Positions 36,044 through 45,193 of a stretch of 64,000 nucleotides of DNA are shown here, piece after piece. The stretch's first letter is position 1. Each line of letters opens with the position of its first letter. A program made the translations under genes and the position numbers. The notes below the pieces were generated by a model, which worked only from the letters and a program-made list of their open reading frames with translations, did not search any database and had not been told where the DNA came from. Origin of the DNA: an uncultured Oleiphilus sp. (GTDB lineage: Bacteria > Pseudomonadota > Gammaproteobacteria > Pseudomonadales > Oleiphilaceae); NCBI GenBank assembly GCA_913020045.1, contig CAJWBE010000005.1, positions 78,610 to 142,609 on the forward strand, written 5' to 3'.

Positions 36044-38101
36044 TTAAGCTGCTCTAGTGTCATCTTGAGCAGGTGCTTTTTTATAATCATTTCGATTTAC
36101 GCCCGCTAACTTAATAAGTCCTGAGATATCGAGAATCAACGACACTGTGCCATCACCCAATATTGTTGCGCCGGAAATACCCTCAACAGAGCGATAATTA
36201 TCTTGCAGGCTTTTGATTACCACCTGCTGCTGAGCTAGCAGATCATCAACAAGAACGGCGATTTTCATATTGTCGCCTTCAACCACTACCAATAGCCCGT
36301 CTTCCAGTGCTTCCGAGTCAGGTTTATTATTGAAAATGTCCCATAAGCGCACAATTGGAACATACTCCTCCCGCAAACGAAGCACATCACATCCGGAAGA
36401 AACTCGGTGAATCATTTGATCGTATGACTGAATCGATTCAACAATAGACACCAGTGGGAAAATATAAACATGCTCACCCACACGAATAAGCTGTCCATCA
36501 AGAATGGCCAGCGTTAACGGTAAACGGATTGTAAAAACACTGCCCTCTCCAGGGTGAGACTCAACCTCAACAGAACCATTGAGTTCTTGGATGTTGCGCC
36601 TTACGACGTCCATCCCAACACCTCTACCTGAGATATCGGTAATCTCGGCGGCCGTTGAAAAACCGGGTTTAAAAACTAAGTCATAAATTTGCTCATCAGC
36701 TAATTTATCCTGTGCCGACACTAAGCCTTTTTCAATCGCTTTTTCTAAAATACGATCTCGATTGAGACCTGCGCCATCATCAATAATTTGAATTACGATG
36801 TTGCCGCCTTGGTGAAAGGCGTTAAGTGTGATTTTCCCCATCTCATCTTTGCCTTGAGCAAGCCTATGCTCTGGCATCTCGATACCATGATCTAACGAGT
36901 TCCGAACCAAATGCACCAATGGATCGCCAATTCGTTCCATGACAGTTTTATCAAGCTCGGTTTGCTCACCCGTGAGTTCAAGCTCTACTTTCTTACCAAG
37001 ACTTTTGCTCATGTCATGCACAAGCCGCGGAAATCGAGAAAAAGCGAAACTAATCGGTAGCATACGAATTCGCATCACGCTTTCTTGCAGCTCTCTCGTA
37101 TGATTGTTGAGTTGCTCCAGCCCTTCCATAAGCCTCGGCAACCGATCGATAGAAAAATCTCTGCCAAGCTCACCTAACATAGATTGAGTAATAACCAGCT
37201 CGCCAACCATATTGATCAAGCTGTCGACCTTATCTGTTCCTACTCGAATGGAAGAGCTTTCGGGTTTAGAATCTTTCTTTGTCGGCTTCGCGACCGCTTT
37301 GGCAGCAGGCACTTCTGCTGTGTTATCGAGCTCAGCCAGTGGCTCAGCTTCAGCCGGTTTACTCTCAGGGCTGCTCTGTGCAATCGGCGTGACGGTTAGC
37401 TCTGCATCGTCGATCACCCATTCAAAAACTTCTCTCACCGACGCCTCTGATGCATCGCCTTCGAGCTGAATATTCCAAGACAAATAACAGGATTCAGGGT
37501 CCATCTCGCTAAAACTGGGCACATTTTCAGTATTGGCGCTAACCGCCACCGTTCCCATTTCCGCTAATTCGCGGAACATGCGAAGTGGCTCGTTGCCAGT
37601 TTTGAGAACGTCTACGTCCGGTTTGAAGTAGATATCCCATCCAGATGAATTTTCTGTCGTCTGGGTTTCTGCCACCTTAGTACCTGAATCACTTTCTGCA
37701 GCAGGTCCAGCGTCTCCCGCTAGCACCGCTTCAAACTGACGTTTCAAATCTTTAGCAGTCGACGTATCAACAGCCTCATCCGCCTCAAGCTGATTTATCA
37801 TACTGCGGATGCAATCAACCGACTTTAGGAAGAGCTCCACATGCTCAGTCTGCATCACAAACTGATCTGATCGAATCAAATCCAGTAAGGTCTCGACGAC
37901 ATGCGTGAAATCAGCAATTTCATTAAAACCAAACGTACCGCTACCGCCTTTTATGGAGTGTGCAGCACGAAATATTTCATTGATCGTCTCAGACTCAATC
38001 TCAGCCACATCGAGATTGAGTAGAGCAGACTCCATCGTGTCCAACCCTTCATGACTTTCTTCGAAAAATACTTGGTGAAACTGACTAAGATCGACACTCA
38101 T
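36044..38101 (-). CDS. cheA: Chemotaxis histidine kinase CheA (array 2)
   Basis: A 685-residue kinase. The P1 Hpt domain has H48 in FRAAHSIKGG. Residues about 150-250 contain a divergent P2-like region, followed by a Lys/Ala/Glu linker, the P3/P4 kinase core (VRNSLDHGIEMP, GGNIVIQIIDDGAGLN in pieces, DISGRGVGMDVVR) and the CheW-like P5 domain. Unlike the CheA at 15.7 kb it lacks the DEFxxLLDxL motif repeats, so it is not expected to bind ParP. The ATG at 38101 has an AAGG ribosome site. Confidence 0.93.
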   Translation of the reverse strand: MSVDLSQFHQVFFEESHEGLDTMESALLNLDVAEIESETINEIFRAAHSIKGGSGTFGFNEIADFTHVVETLLDLIRSDQFVMQTEHVELFLKSVDCIRSMINQLEADEAVDTSTAKDLKRQFEAVLAGDAGPAAESDSGTKVAETQTTENSSGWDIYFKPDVDVLKTGNEPLRMFRELAEMGTVAVSANTENVPSFSEMDPESCYLSWNIQLEGDASEASVREVFEWVIDDAELTVTPIAQSSPESKPAEAEPLAELDNTAEVPAAKAVAKPTKKDSKPESSSIRVGTDKVDSLINMVGELVITQSMLGELGRDFSIDRLPRLMEGLEQLNNHTRELQESVMRIRMLPISFAFSRFPRLVHDMSKSLGKKVELELTGEQTELDKTVMERIGDPLVHLVRNSLDHGIEMPEHRLAQGKDEMGKITLNAFHQGGNIVIQIIDDGAGLNRDRILEKAIEKGLVSAQDKLADEQIYDLVFKPGFSTAAEITDISGRGVGMDVVRRNIQELNGSVEVESHPGEGSVFTIRLPLTLAILDGQLIRVGEHVYIFPLVSIVESIQSYDQMIHRVSSGCDVLRLREEYVPIVRLWDIFNNKPDSEALEDGLLVVVEGDNMKIAVLVDDLLAQQQVVIKSLQDNYRSVEGISGATILGDGTVSLILDISGLIKLAGVNRNDYKKAPAQDDTRAA

Positions 38102-38132
38102 CACAAAAACCTTTTAATAGAGGTGAAGGCAC

Positions 38133-38495
38133 CTAGCCCAATACTTTTTTAATCGTGGCTAGTAATTGGTCTGGGTTAAATGGTTTAACTAACCAACCCG
38201 TTGCTCCCGCTGCTTTCCCTTCAGATTTCTTATCACCGGCTGATTCCGTGGTAAGCATGAGAATAGGTGTAAACTTATAGTCGGGTAGCGAACGCAGATT
38301 TCTAACCAGCTCAATACCGTCCATGACGGGCATATTGACATCCGAAAGCACCAGGTCCACCCCTCCCTGCTTCGCCTTGTCGAGAGCTTCTTGACCATCA
38401 CTCGCCTCAATGACTGTATAGCCAGCTCCTTTCAAAGTGAAAGAAACCATTTGGCGCATTGAAGCCGAATCGTCAACAGCTAGAATTGTTGCCAT
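38133..38495 (-). CDS. cheY: CheY-like response regulator (array 2)
   Basis: A 120-residue receiver-only protein with phospho-acceptor D52 (LSDVNMPVMDG), the LTTES switch region and KPFNPDQL. It resembles the CheY found in STAS-cheY-cheA operons more than motor-binding CheY, so its output may be a phosphate sink or a non-motor partner (inference). An ideal AGGAG ribosome site precedes the ATG. It lies 46 bp after STAS gene 2. Confidence 0.9.
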   Translation of the reverse strand: MATILAVDDSASMRQMVSFTLKGAGYTVIEASDGQEALDKAKQGGVDLVLSDVNMPVMDGIELVRNLRSLPDYKFTPILMLTTESAGDKKSEGKAAGATGWLVKPFNPDQLLATIKKVLG

Positions 38496-38541
38496 ACTTA
38501 TCTCCTAAACATTCTTTAAAATTGTAAAAATAAAGCGTTTG

Positions 38542-38814
38542 TTACAAGTTGAGTGCCGACTCAAGGCCGATCAATTTTGCCGCTGCAACAAACTCATCAG
38601 ATACATCACCCCAGCTGACTTCAACACCACCCGCACTCATTTGGTGAATAAAGCTGCTTAATGTCTGTAATACAGAAGTATCAACTCGCTCTACCTCTTT
38701 TGCATTAATAGTCGTCTTTAGGCTGTTACGAAACGCTTCTTCAAGCTCTTTATGAAGGCCCTCAACTTTAGCGATCGACATAACACCTTCTAGCTTCACT
38801 TCAGTTTCCGCCAT
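38542..38814 (-). CDS. STAS-domain protein opening the second che operon
   Basis: A 90-residue single STAS domain with VDTSVLQTL in the signature position, so a Thr (T46) replaces the usual Ser. STAS genes of this size commonly head cheY-cheA-cheW-cheR-cheD-cheB operons, but their role there is not established to my knowledge. The ATG has a perfect GGAGG ribosome site. Upstream lies a 252-bp gap that holds a 20-bp palindrome and the shared motif. Confidence 0.85.
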   Translation of the reverse strand: MAETEVKLEGVMSIAKVEGLHKELEEAFRNSLKTTINAKEVERVDTSVLQTLSSFIHQMSAGGVEVSWGDVSDEFVAAAKLIGLESALNL

Positions 38815-38932
38815 GAACCAACCTCCAACCTAATAAACGCTTACCAACCCCATGCCGAAACCTCACGACGAATTACCGTCACTTGAGCAAACGTCTGCTC
38901 GTTCGACATTAGGAGAAACCACTTATTACTTT

Positions 38933-38949
38933 AGTATGAATTCAAGGTT
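38933..38949. promoter_or_regulatory. Shared 17-bp motif, copy upstream of STAS gene 2
   Basis: AGTATGAATTCAAGGTT on the + strand matches 14 of 17 positions of the site at 32826-32842. It lies about 120 bp before the second che operon start and next to the palindrome at 38970-38989. The pair suggests a common promoter or regulator for the two STAS genes. Confidence 0.4.
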
Positions 38950-38969
38950 TTGCGAGCTTGCGCGGCGAA

Positions 38970-38989
38970 GCATTTAAGATCTTAAATGC
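38970..38989. repeat. Perfect 20-bp palindrome between fliJ and second che operon
   Basis: GCATTTAAGATCTTAAATGC is identical to its own reverse complement over all 20 bases. It has no loop and no U-tract, so a dimeric operator site is more likely than a terminator. It lies 155 bp upstream of STAS gene 2. Confidence 0.7.
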
Positions 38990-39066
38990 CAATAACATCA
39001 TTGTTTGAAAAATGAGGCAAAACTGTATTTTTTTTGATCTATTTTTTTGACTAAAAAATAGCTTAC

Positions 39067-39516
39067 TTAGGAACTAGATCGGCGACGTGCTAAAAAGTCT
39101 TCTTCAAGCATTTTATCAATTTTCTTCTCTCTCTCAGCCGCTTCCATAGCTTGAAGCTTAGCAACAAGGTCTCCCATCCCCTTCGTTTTTTGATGACACA
39201 CAATCCAAGCTTGCTTGCAGCGCTCAAACTCAGTTTCAGCCTGCTGCAACACTAACTTCTGCTGATCTATCGCTTGATCAAGTTGCTGAATAAAACCCTG
39301 ATAAGACATCAACTGCGACACGCTCGAAACACCGGTCATAGAACCTTTCAGGTCCAGCAAATATTGAGCTCGATACTCATCCAGCATGCGCGTTTGTTGC
39401 TGCTGTTGATCAAAGTACGTTTTCGCTCGGCCCAACACCTCCATTGCGCTTTTTTCTTTTCGCTCAGCTAGGTCTAGAACTAATTGAATGCGACCCGACT
39501 TAGAAGGCTTACTCAT
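39067..39516 (-). CDS. fliJ: Flagellar export chaperone FliJ
   Basis: A 149-residue, almost wholly helical coiled-coil protein, the usual length for FliJ. It binds FliI/FlhA and chaperones export. It follows fliI by 58 bp and ends the fliEFGHIJ unit. An AT-rich CTATTTTTT/AAAAAATAG inverted repeat lies at 39040-39062 just past the stop. FliJ is weakly conserved; length, coiled coil and position support the call. Confidence 0.88.
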   Translation of the reverse strand: MSKPSKSGRIQLVLDLAERKEKSAMEVLGRAKTYFDQQQQQTRMLDEYRAQYLLDLKGSMTGVSSVSQLMSYQGFIQQLDQAIDQQKLVLQQAETEFERCKQAWIVCHQKTKGMGDLVAKLQAMEAAEREKKIDKMLEEDFLARRRSSS

Positions 39517-39574
39517 AATGTTTCAACCACGATACGCAACTCTTTAACAGCGCCTTTCCGAAGAAAGTACATAC

Positions 39575-40939
39575 CTAGCGCCCAGCAATTGGTGGGTTCG
39601 GCGGCGGCTCTGCAGGCGCTGTTAGGACTTTTTTAAGACTAGCCATGGAAACATTTTTACTCGCCCGCTCATTTAAACCCTGCTGTAAAAAGCGTCGCAT
39701 TGGCTGATAGCGCTCAATCGCAAAATCAGTTTCCGCATCTGAGCCTGCCGCATATGCTCCGACACTGATGAGGTCCCTAGTTTGCTGGTAGCGTGCATAA
39801 AGCTGCTTGAATCGCTGAGCTAAAGAAAGCTGTTCGGGGCTAATAACATGAGGCATGACTCGACTTATTGATGCTTCAACATCAATCGCCGGATAATGAC
39901 CCTCTTCCGCCAAACTACGAGACAACACGATATGACCATCTAGAATCGCCCGGGCGGCATCGGCAATAGGGTCCTGCTGATCATCGCCTTCGGTCAACAC
40001 CGTATAGAAAGCAGTAATCGACCCTCCGCCAACCGCGCCGTTGCCTGCGCGCTCTACCAACTGAGGTATCTTCGAAAAAACTGATGGTGGGTAGCCCTTC
40101 GTTGCCGGTGGCTCCCCTACGGATAATGCGATCTCACGCTGAGCTTGCGCGTAACGCGTTAGGGAATCCATTAGCAATAAAACGCTTTTCCCTTGATCTC
40201 TGAAATATTCGGCAATTCGCGTTGTGAGTGTTGACGCTCTTAGGCGCATCAATGGTGAGTCATCGGCGGGAGACGCCACAACAACCGCACGCGCCATTCC
40301 TTCCTCGCCGAGAATATCATCAATAAACTCTTTCACCTCTCGGCCCCGCTCACCAATTAAACCGACGACGACGATGTCTGCGTCGGTAAATCGTGTCATC
40401 ATTCCCAAAAGCATACTCTTACCAACACCAGAGCCGGCGAATAAGCCAAGCCTTTGTCCGACACCAACGGTAAGCAAACTATTAATTGCTTTAATCCCCA
40501 CATCTAGAGAGGTTCTTATCGGTGCACGCTGCAGCGGGTTGATAATATGTCCGGTATAGGAAATATAAGCATCGGCGTCTAGCTCCCCCTTGCCATCTAA
40601 AGGCTGACCGGCGCCATCCAGTACCCGACCTAAAAGCCCCCAGCCGACCGCAATTTCATTCACGGTGCTTGCTGGCGTGACCAACGCTCCAGGGCGCAAG
40701 CCCTCGGCCGTGCCAATTGGCATTAGAAATGTACGGTCATCGTCAAATCCTACGACTTCAGCGTCAATTTCTTGCCCTCCGGCGCCATGCACGACGCAAC
40801 GGTCGCCAATCACAAAGTGACAGCCTTTCGCTTCAAGGGTTAAACCAACGACTCTCGTCAAGCGTCCACTCACCTCAGCTGAGCCGACAGCGGGAGCTGC
40901 TTGGGCTAATGACTCTAGTTGATCGGCGATTGTTGCCAT
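39575..40939 (-). CDS. fliI: Flagellum-specific export ATPase FliI
   Basis: A 454-residue F1-beta-like ATPase with Walker [12 protein letters not shown] near residue 165 and the [19 protein letters not shown]alker B region. It energises flagellar export together with FliH and FliJ. The start overlaps the fliH stop by one base (ATGA-type coupling). The length is the family norm. Confidence 0.95.
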   Translation of the reverse strand: MATIADQLESLAQAAPAVGSAEVSGRLTRVVGLTLEAKGCHFVIGDRCVVHGAGGQEIDAEVVGFDDDRTFLMPIGTAEGLRPGALVTPASTVNEIAVGWGLLGRVLDGAGQPLDGKGELDADAYISYTGHIINPLQRAPIRTSLDVGIKAINSLLTVGVGQRLGLFAGSGVGKSMLLGMMTRFTDADIVVVGLIGERGREVKEFIDDILGEEGMARAVVVASPADDSPLMRLRASTLTTRIAEYFRDQGKSVLLLMDSLTRYAQAQREIALSVGEPPATKGYPPSVFSKIPQLVERAGNGAVGGGSITAFYTVLTEGDDQQDPIADAARAILDGHIVLSRSLAEEGHYPAIDVEASISRVMPHVISPEQLSLAQRFKQLYARYQQTRDLISVGAYAAGSDAETDFAIERYQPMRRFLQQGLNERASKNVSMASLKKVLTAPAEPPPNPPIAGR

Positions 40940-41895
40940 CAGGAATCTAAATCTTTTGCTGCGTTAGTCGAGTCTGAGTCGCCACCTTCCTGCGCATCAA
41001 CAGTGGTATCGCCATCGGCCACAGCATCACTTTGGGCATTAGAATCACGCTCTTTTTCTGCCTCATCAGCCACCTGCGCAGCATCAGCAACGACCTCGTC
41101 CAGCACAGAAGGCGCGTAATCAGACTGTTCTTGAACAACACTTGGAGACTCTGCCAAACCGCCTGTATCCGAAGCCGCAGGGCGTTTCATAAACATCTCG
41201 TGAATGGTTTTTTGGAAGCGTTTTTCTACTGTGAAATCGATCAGCTGAGTAGACGTACTGACGCGGCACCCTCCCGGATGTATCTCACGAGATGGAACAA
41301 CATTAATACTCAAACCTGACTGTTTGAGAGCTTCCTGAGCATACTGTTGATCCGCGGCGTTAATGAATACCGTCACATCAGCATCAGTTTTTGGTAGATC
41401 GGCTAGCGTCTTGCTAATCAATTCAACAATAATACTAGAGTCCGTGTGCAGTTCTCGATGAATAACACTGCGTGCCACCGCGATCGCGATGTTAGTTAAT
41501 GCTTGAGTGATTTGCTGCTGTTGAAGTGAAACCGGGTCTGCGAGCTCGGTCATCACACCTGCAAGGGATTTTATCACCTGATCGATCTGAGCCTGACCTT
41601 CGGCTTTCCCAGTCTCAAAGCCCTCGGCACGACCTTTTGCGGTACCGCTTTTTAGTCCCTGCTCAATACCAACTTTATAGCCATCACGTTTTCCCTGTTC
41701 AAGCCCTTCTTGATAGGCGGCTTTACGAATTGCTTCTAATTCGCCGGCCGTTGGGGGTTTTGCAGCCGTTTTTGCGCTAACCGCAAAACCGGCGCTTGCT
41801 GCAGCTTGCGAACCGCCACCACCAAACGCGGGCAGCTCCCAACGTTCGTAGGCTGTCATGTCAGCTTTGCTAAGGTCTTTCTCTTGTTCGCTCAT
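40939..41895 (-). CDS. fliH: Flagellar export regulator FliH
   Basis: A 318-residue protein with a Gly-rich helical repeat region (about 60-105: [22 protein letters not shown], GxxxG spacing characteristic of FliH), a FliH/V-type E domain (about 110-235) and an unusual acidic Ser/Asp-rich tail of ~75 residues. It regulates FliI. It is longer than enteric FliH (235) because of the tail. It lies between fliG and fliI. Confidence 0.9.
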   Translation of the reverse strand: MSEQEKDLSKADMTAYERWELPAFGGGGSQAAASAGFAVSAKTAAKPPTAGELEAIRKAAYQEGLEQGKRDGYKVGIEQGLKSGTAKGRAEGFETGKAEGQAQIDQVIKSLAGVMTELADPVSLQQQQITQALTNIAIAVARSVIHRELHTDSSIIVELISKTLADLPKTDADVTVFINAADQQYAQEALKQSGLSINVVPSREIHPGGCRVSTSTQLIDFTVEKRFQKTIHEMFMKRPAASDTGGLAESPSVVQEQSDYAPSVLDEVVADAAQVADEAEKERDSNAQSDAVADGDTTVDAQEGGDSDSTNAAKDLDS

Positions 41896-41904
41896 TGGCG
41901 CGGC

Positions 41905-42927
41905 CTACATCATTTCTTCGCCAGAACCACCCAGTACGATCTCACCGGAGTCTGCCAAACGTCGTGCTATCGTCAAAATATCTTTCTGTGCCGACTCAAC
42001 TTCACTCACTTTAACGGGCCCTTTCGCCTCTAGATCGTCACGCAGCAATTCCGCTGCTCGCTTCGACATATTCCCAAATATTTTTTCTTGAAGCTCTGTA
42101 TCCGCGCCTTTAAGAGCAATAATGAGCACCTCAGAGGAAACCTCTCTGAGTAAGGTTTGAATGCCGCGATCATCCACATCTTTAAGGTTATCAAAGACGA
42201 ACATTAGGTCTTCAATCTCAGTCCCCAAGTCGGCATCAATTTCTTTTATAGAATCCATCAAGTCGCCTTCAACCGAGGTATCCATAAAGTTCATAATATC
42301 GGCGGCGCACTTAACCCCACCAATCTTGCTCGTCGTGGTATTTGAGCTGCCAGAAAACTGTTTCTCCAAGATATTGTTAAGTTCCGCCAAGGCTTGCGGC
42401 TGCACTGTGTCGAGCGACGCGACGCGCATCATAACGTCAAGGCGAACTTTATCGTCGAGTATCGCCAATACTTCAGCCGATTGGTCCGGCTCAAGATACG
42501 AAACAACGATTGCTTGAATTTGAGGGTGCTCGTATCGAATCAATTCAGCGACCGCCCGGCCATCCATCCACTTTAATGTGTCCAAACCAGTCGTGTTGCC
42601 ACCCACCAGAATACGATCAATCAAGCTAGACGCTTTGTCTTCGCCCAAGGCTTCGTTAAGCATATTCTTGATGTAGTCATCAGAACCCACACCCATACCG
42701 GTTTGGCGACCCACTTCCTCAAGAAAGTCAATCATGACCGCTTCAACCTGGTCTTGCGTGATGTTGTGCAAATTAGCCATCGACGTACCAATACGATGAA
42801 CTTCTTTGGGCCCCATATGCTTCAGTATCTGGGCGGCATCTGCCTCACCCAGGCTCATCATCAGTATGGACGCCGCATCAAGACGAGTAAGCTTCGGTAA
42901 CTCTGCACCCTGTTCTTGCTCAGCCAT
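41905..42927 (-). CDS. fliG: Flagellar motor switch protein FliG
   Basis: A 340-residue three-domain switch protein. The middle domain has the EHPQIQAIVVSYL motif, and the C-terminal torque domain has the charged helix (LRDDLEAKGPVKVSEVE). I chose ATG 42927, 5 bases after AGG, overlapping the fliF end by 8 bases. The GTG two codons earlier is the alternative. It contacts MotC and FliF. Confidence 0.95.
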   Translation of the reverse strand: MAEQEQGAELPKLTRLDAASILMMSLGEADAAQILKHMGPKEVHRIGTSMANLHNITQDQVEAVMIDFLEEVGRQTGMGVGSDDYIKNMLNEALGEDKASSLIDRILVGGNTTGLDTLKWMDGRAVAELIRYEHPQIQAIVVSYLEPDQSAEVLAILDDKVRLDVMMRVASLDTVQPQALAELNNILEKQFSGSSNTTTSKIGGVKCAADIMNFMDTSVEGDLMDSIKEIDADLGTEIEDLMFVFDNLKDVDDRGIQTLLREVSSEVLIIALKGADTELQEKIFGNMSKRAAELLRDDLEAKGPVKVSEVESAQKDILTIARRLADSGEIVLGGSGEEMM

Positions 42928-44632
42928 CTTCACCTACCCATTGACGAATTACTTGCGCTACACGAGCCGGATCTTCAGCGACCAAACCTTTAAGCGCGTT
43001 AATCTGCTTATCATACCCCTCTGATGCACCAGGTAGAAGGAATTCATCTGACGCACCTAAAGTGACGCGCTCTCCCGCCTCACCTTCACCCATCTGATCG
43101 ATGGCAGCCATACCATCCGCATCGCCCGCCAACGCGAACTCCTTGAGCTCTGCACCACTGGTTGCTAAGTTTTTGAAGACTGGCCGAACCACCGCGAAGA
43201 TAACAATAACCGCCATCAAAATTGCACTGACACGCCAAATTGTGTCAAAAAACCATTCTTGCTCCCAAATTTCAGGTTCGGTGAAAGGCTCAACAATGAC
43301 GGGCGCAAATGGTGTATTAATGACATTGACACTATCGCCTCGCGCTGCCGAGAAGCCAACAGCGTTTCGAACCAACAATGTTAAACGCTCAATCTCAGCA
43401 TCATCCCAAGAACTAAAGGTGACTTCGCCGGTTTCTGCATCAATATTTCGAATATCATCGACCGCCACCGCAACCGTTAGACGCTTAAGTCTACCTTGCT
43501 GATGCCGCGTATAACTTACGGTACGATCAACCTCATAATTACGTGTCGACTGCTTACGCAAATTAGTTGAACCGCCACCCGCGCCGTCGCCACCAGCACC
43601 ACCAGCCAATTCAGGTGCGTTGCCCGCTGCCGGAGGCTGATTCGCTAAGGCGCCAGGTACCCCACCGTTTTGGCCTGACTGCCTCTGTTCATCTAACACT
43701 TGCTCGCTGCGCAATACTTGCATATCGGGGTTATACAGCTCCTCCGTCTCTTCTACTGCCGTGAAGTCCACCTCGGCAGACACCTCGGAACGAAAACGCT
43801 CAGACCCGAGTACTGGGTCAAGAATACTTGCAATACGGTTGTTCAGGACCGCTTCCATCTTGCGAGAATATTCAAATTCTCGCGACACGAGCTTATCAGC
43901 CTCGCTTTCGTCATTGCGCGACAGCAGATTACCTTTCTGATCTACCACTGTGACTTGGGTGCGGTTCATTTCAGGCACACTGCCCGCCACTAAGTTGACG
44001 ATGGCATCTACTTGCTCACGCGATAAAGGCATAGAGCGAGACGTTTCTACCAAAACTGAGGCCGTCGGTTGTCGGCTATCTCTTACAAATACGGAGCGTT
44101 TGGGAATAGCCAAATGAACTCGGGCATTACGGACATTTCTGAAGCTAACGATTGTACGAGAAAGTTCGCCTTCCAAGCCTCGTTTGAAATTGGTCGACTC
44201 AATAAACTGGCTTGTCCCTAAGCCCTGCTCTTTATCAAGAATTTCATAACCAATGTTTCGATCACTGGTAATGCCTGCGGCTGCCAGTTTGATCTTAGCT
44301 TCGTATAGCTTGCTGGCCTCGATCAGCATCACCCCAGAATTCGGATCGACTTTAAACTGTATACCGCCAACATTGAGGATACGCGAAACTTCTTCCACAT
44401 CTTGTGCGGCCAGATCATGCATCAACGGTTGATAATTAGGTTCTTGCAGCCACAGAACTAACGCAAATCCGAGAGCGACACTGCCAGCCAGCCCTATCAT
44501 AAGGCCTAACTGCTTAAAGACACTTAGCCGGTTCAAGCCGGCCATTAAGTCGCTTTCACTCGCCTGTGTGCTAACAGCGCTGCTATCGGCAATCGCTATA
44601 TTTGCATTTGGGTCAGCTGGTACAGAAGCCAT
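42920..44632 (-). CDS. fliF: Flagellar MS-ring protein FliF
   Basis: A 570-residue MS-ring subunit with two membrane helices (about 45-63 and 458-478), ring-building motifs between them (DRNIGYEILDKEQGLGTSQF in pieces), a Gly/Asn/Ala-rich loop around 325-355 and a C-terminal FliG-binding tail. The family length is 550-570. It lies 34 bp after fliE and overlaps fliG. Confidence 0.95.
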   Translation of the reverse strand: MASVPADPNANIAIADSSAVSTQASESDLMAGLNRLSVFKQLGLMIGLAGSVALGFALVLWLQEPNYQPLMHDLAAQDVEEVSRILNVGGIQFKVDPNSGVMLIEASKLYEAKIKLAAAGITSDRNIGYEILDKEQGLGTSQFIESTNFKRGLEGELSRTIVSFRNVRNARVHLAIPKRSVFVRDSRQPTASVLVETSRSMPLSREQVDAIVNLVAGSVPEMNRTQVTVVDQKGNLLSRNDESEADKLVSREFEYSRKMEAVLNNRIASILDPVLGSERFRSEVSAEVDFTAVEETEELYNPDMQVLRSEQVLDEQRQSGQNGGVPGALANQPPAAGNAPELAGGAGGDGAGGGSTNLRKQSTRNYEVDRTVSYTRHQQGRLKRLTVAVAVDDIRNIDAETGEVTFSSWDDAEIERLTLLVRNAVGFSAARGDSVNVINTPFAPVIVEPFTEPEIWEQEWFFDTIWRVSAILMAVIVIFAVVRPVFKNLATSGAELKEFALAGDADGMAAIDQMGEGEAGERVTLGASDEFLLPGASEGYDKQINALKGLVAEDPARVAQVIRQWVGEDG

Positions 44633-44666
44633 AGTTCTATCCGCAAGGTTTGTTAGTTAGCCGCAC

Positions 44667-45041
44667 TTAAACCGGCATATTCATAATATCTTCGTAGGCT
44701 TTAACAACTTTGTTGCGCACCTGCGTTAACGCCTGAAATGAAACCGATGACTTTTGAGACTGGATCATCACTTGCGTCAAACTTACGTTCGGGTCACCCA
44801 TTTCATAAGCGGTCGCCATCGCTGATGACTTCTTTTGCGTTTCATTAACGCTGTTCACCGCATTCGACAACAAGTCGCCAAATTTCGGCGCCTCACTCAC
44901 TTCTTTCGTGGTGTTAATTTTGCCCGGCGCTATTTCTGAACCCGTCATTTCAGGGCTCTGTATCTGAGCCCTCAGGTTTTTCATATCTGCTAGTACTTGG
45001 GCAATATCAGATCGTCCCGATACTGAACTGATTCCAGACAT
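44667..45041 (-). CDS. fliE: Flagellar hook-basal body protein FliE
   Basis: A 124-residue rod-base protein. The C-terminal half carries the family motif ([27 protein letters not shown] in pieces, ending in YEDIMNMPV). The start ATG 45041 has an ideal GGAGGTGGCT ribosome site; the earlier TTG is an artefact. It heads the fliEFGHIJ unit, with a sigma-54 promoter upstream and the fleR terminator beyond it. Confidence 0.94.
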   Translation of the reverse strand: MSGISSVSGRSDIAQVLADMKNLRAQIQSPEMTGSEIAPGKINTTKEVSEAPKFGDLLSNAVNSVNETQKKSSAMATAYEMGDPNVSLTQVMIQSQKSSVSFQALTQVRNKVVKAYEDIMNMPV

Positions 45042-45101
45042 AGCCACCTCCGTCAAAATTTTGTTGTTTAATGCGTAAAAACGCTTACTAATACCTAATT
45101 A

Positions 45102-45118
45102 AGCAAAACATAGGCCAA
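45102..45118 (-). promoter_or_regulatory. Candidate sigma-54 promoter for fliE operon
   Basis: On the - strand TTGGCCTATGTTTTGCT shows GG-N10-GC spacing with TTGGC and TTGCT elements. It lies 61 bases before fliE, between the fleR terminator and the gene. Confidence 0.65.
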
Positions 45119-45143
45119 GGTTTGCCGCATGCAATCGAGACAT

Positions 45144-45168
45144 AAAAAAAGGGGGCAAAAGCCCCCTA
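45144..45168 (-). terminator. Rho-independent terminator of fleSR
   Basis: On the - strand a GGGGGC/GCCCCC stem with a TTTT loop is followed by seven T. It lies 26 bases after the fleR stop and cleanly separates fleSR from fliE. Confidence 0.9.
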
Positions 45169-45193
45169 AGTCATCAGCAGATTGACAAACTGG

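Noticed and set aside
39040..39062. A+T-rich inverted repeat after fliJ as a terminator
   Set aside because: The stem is all A/T and no U-tract is placed correctly on the - strand, so termination is doubtful.
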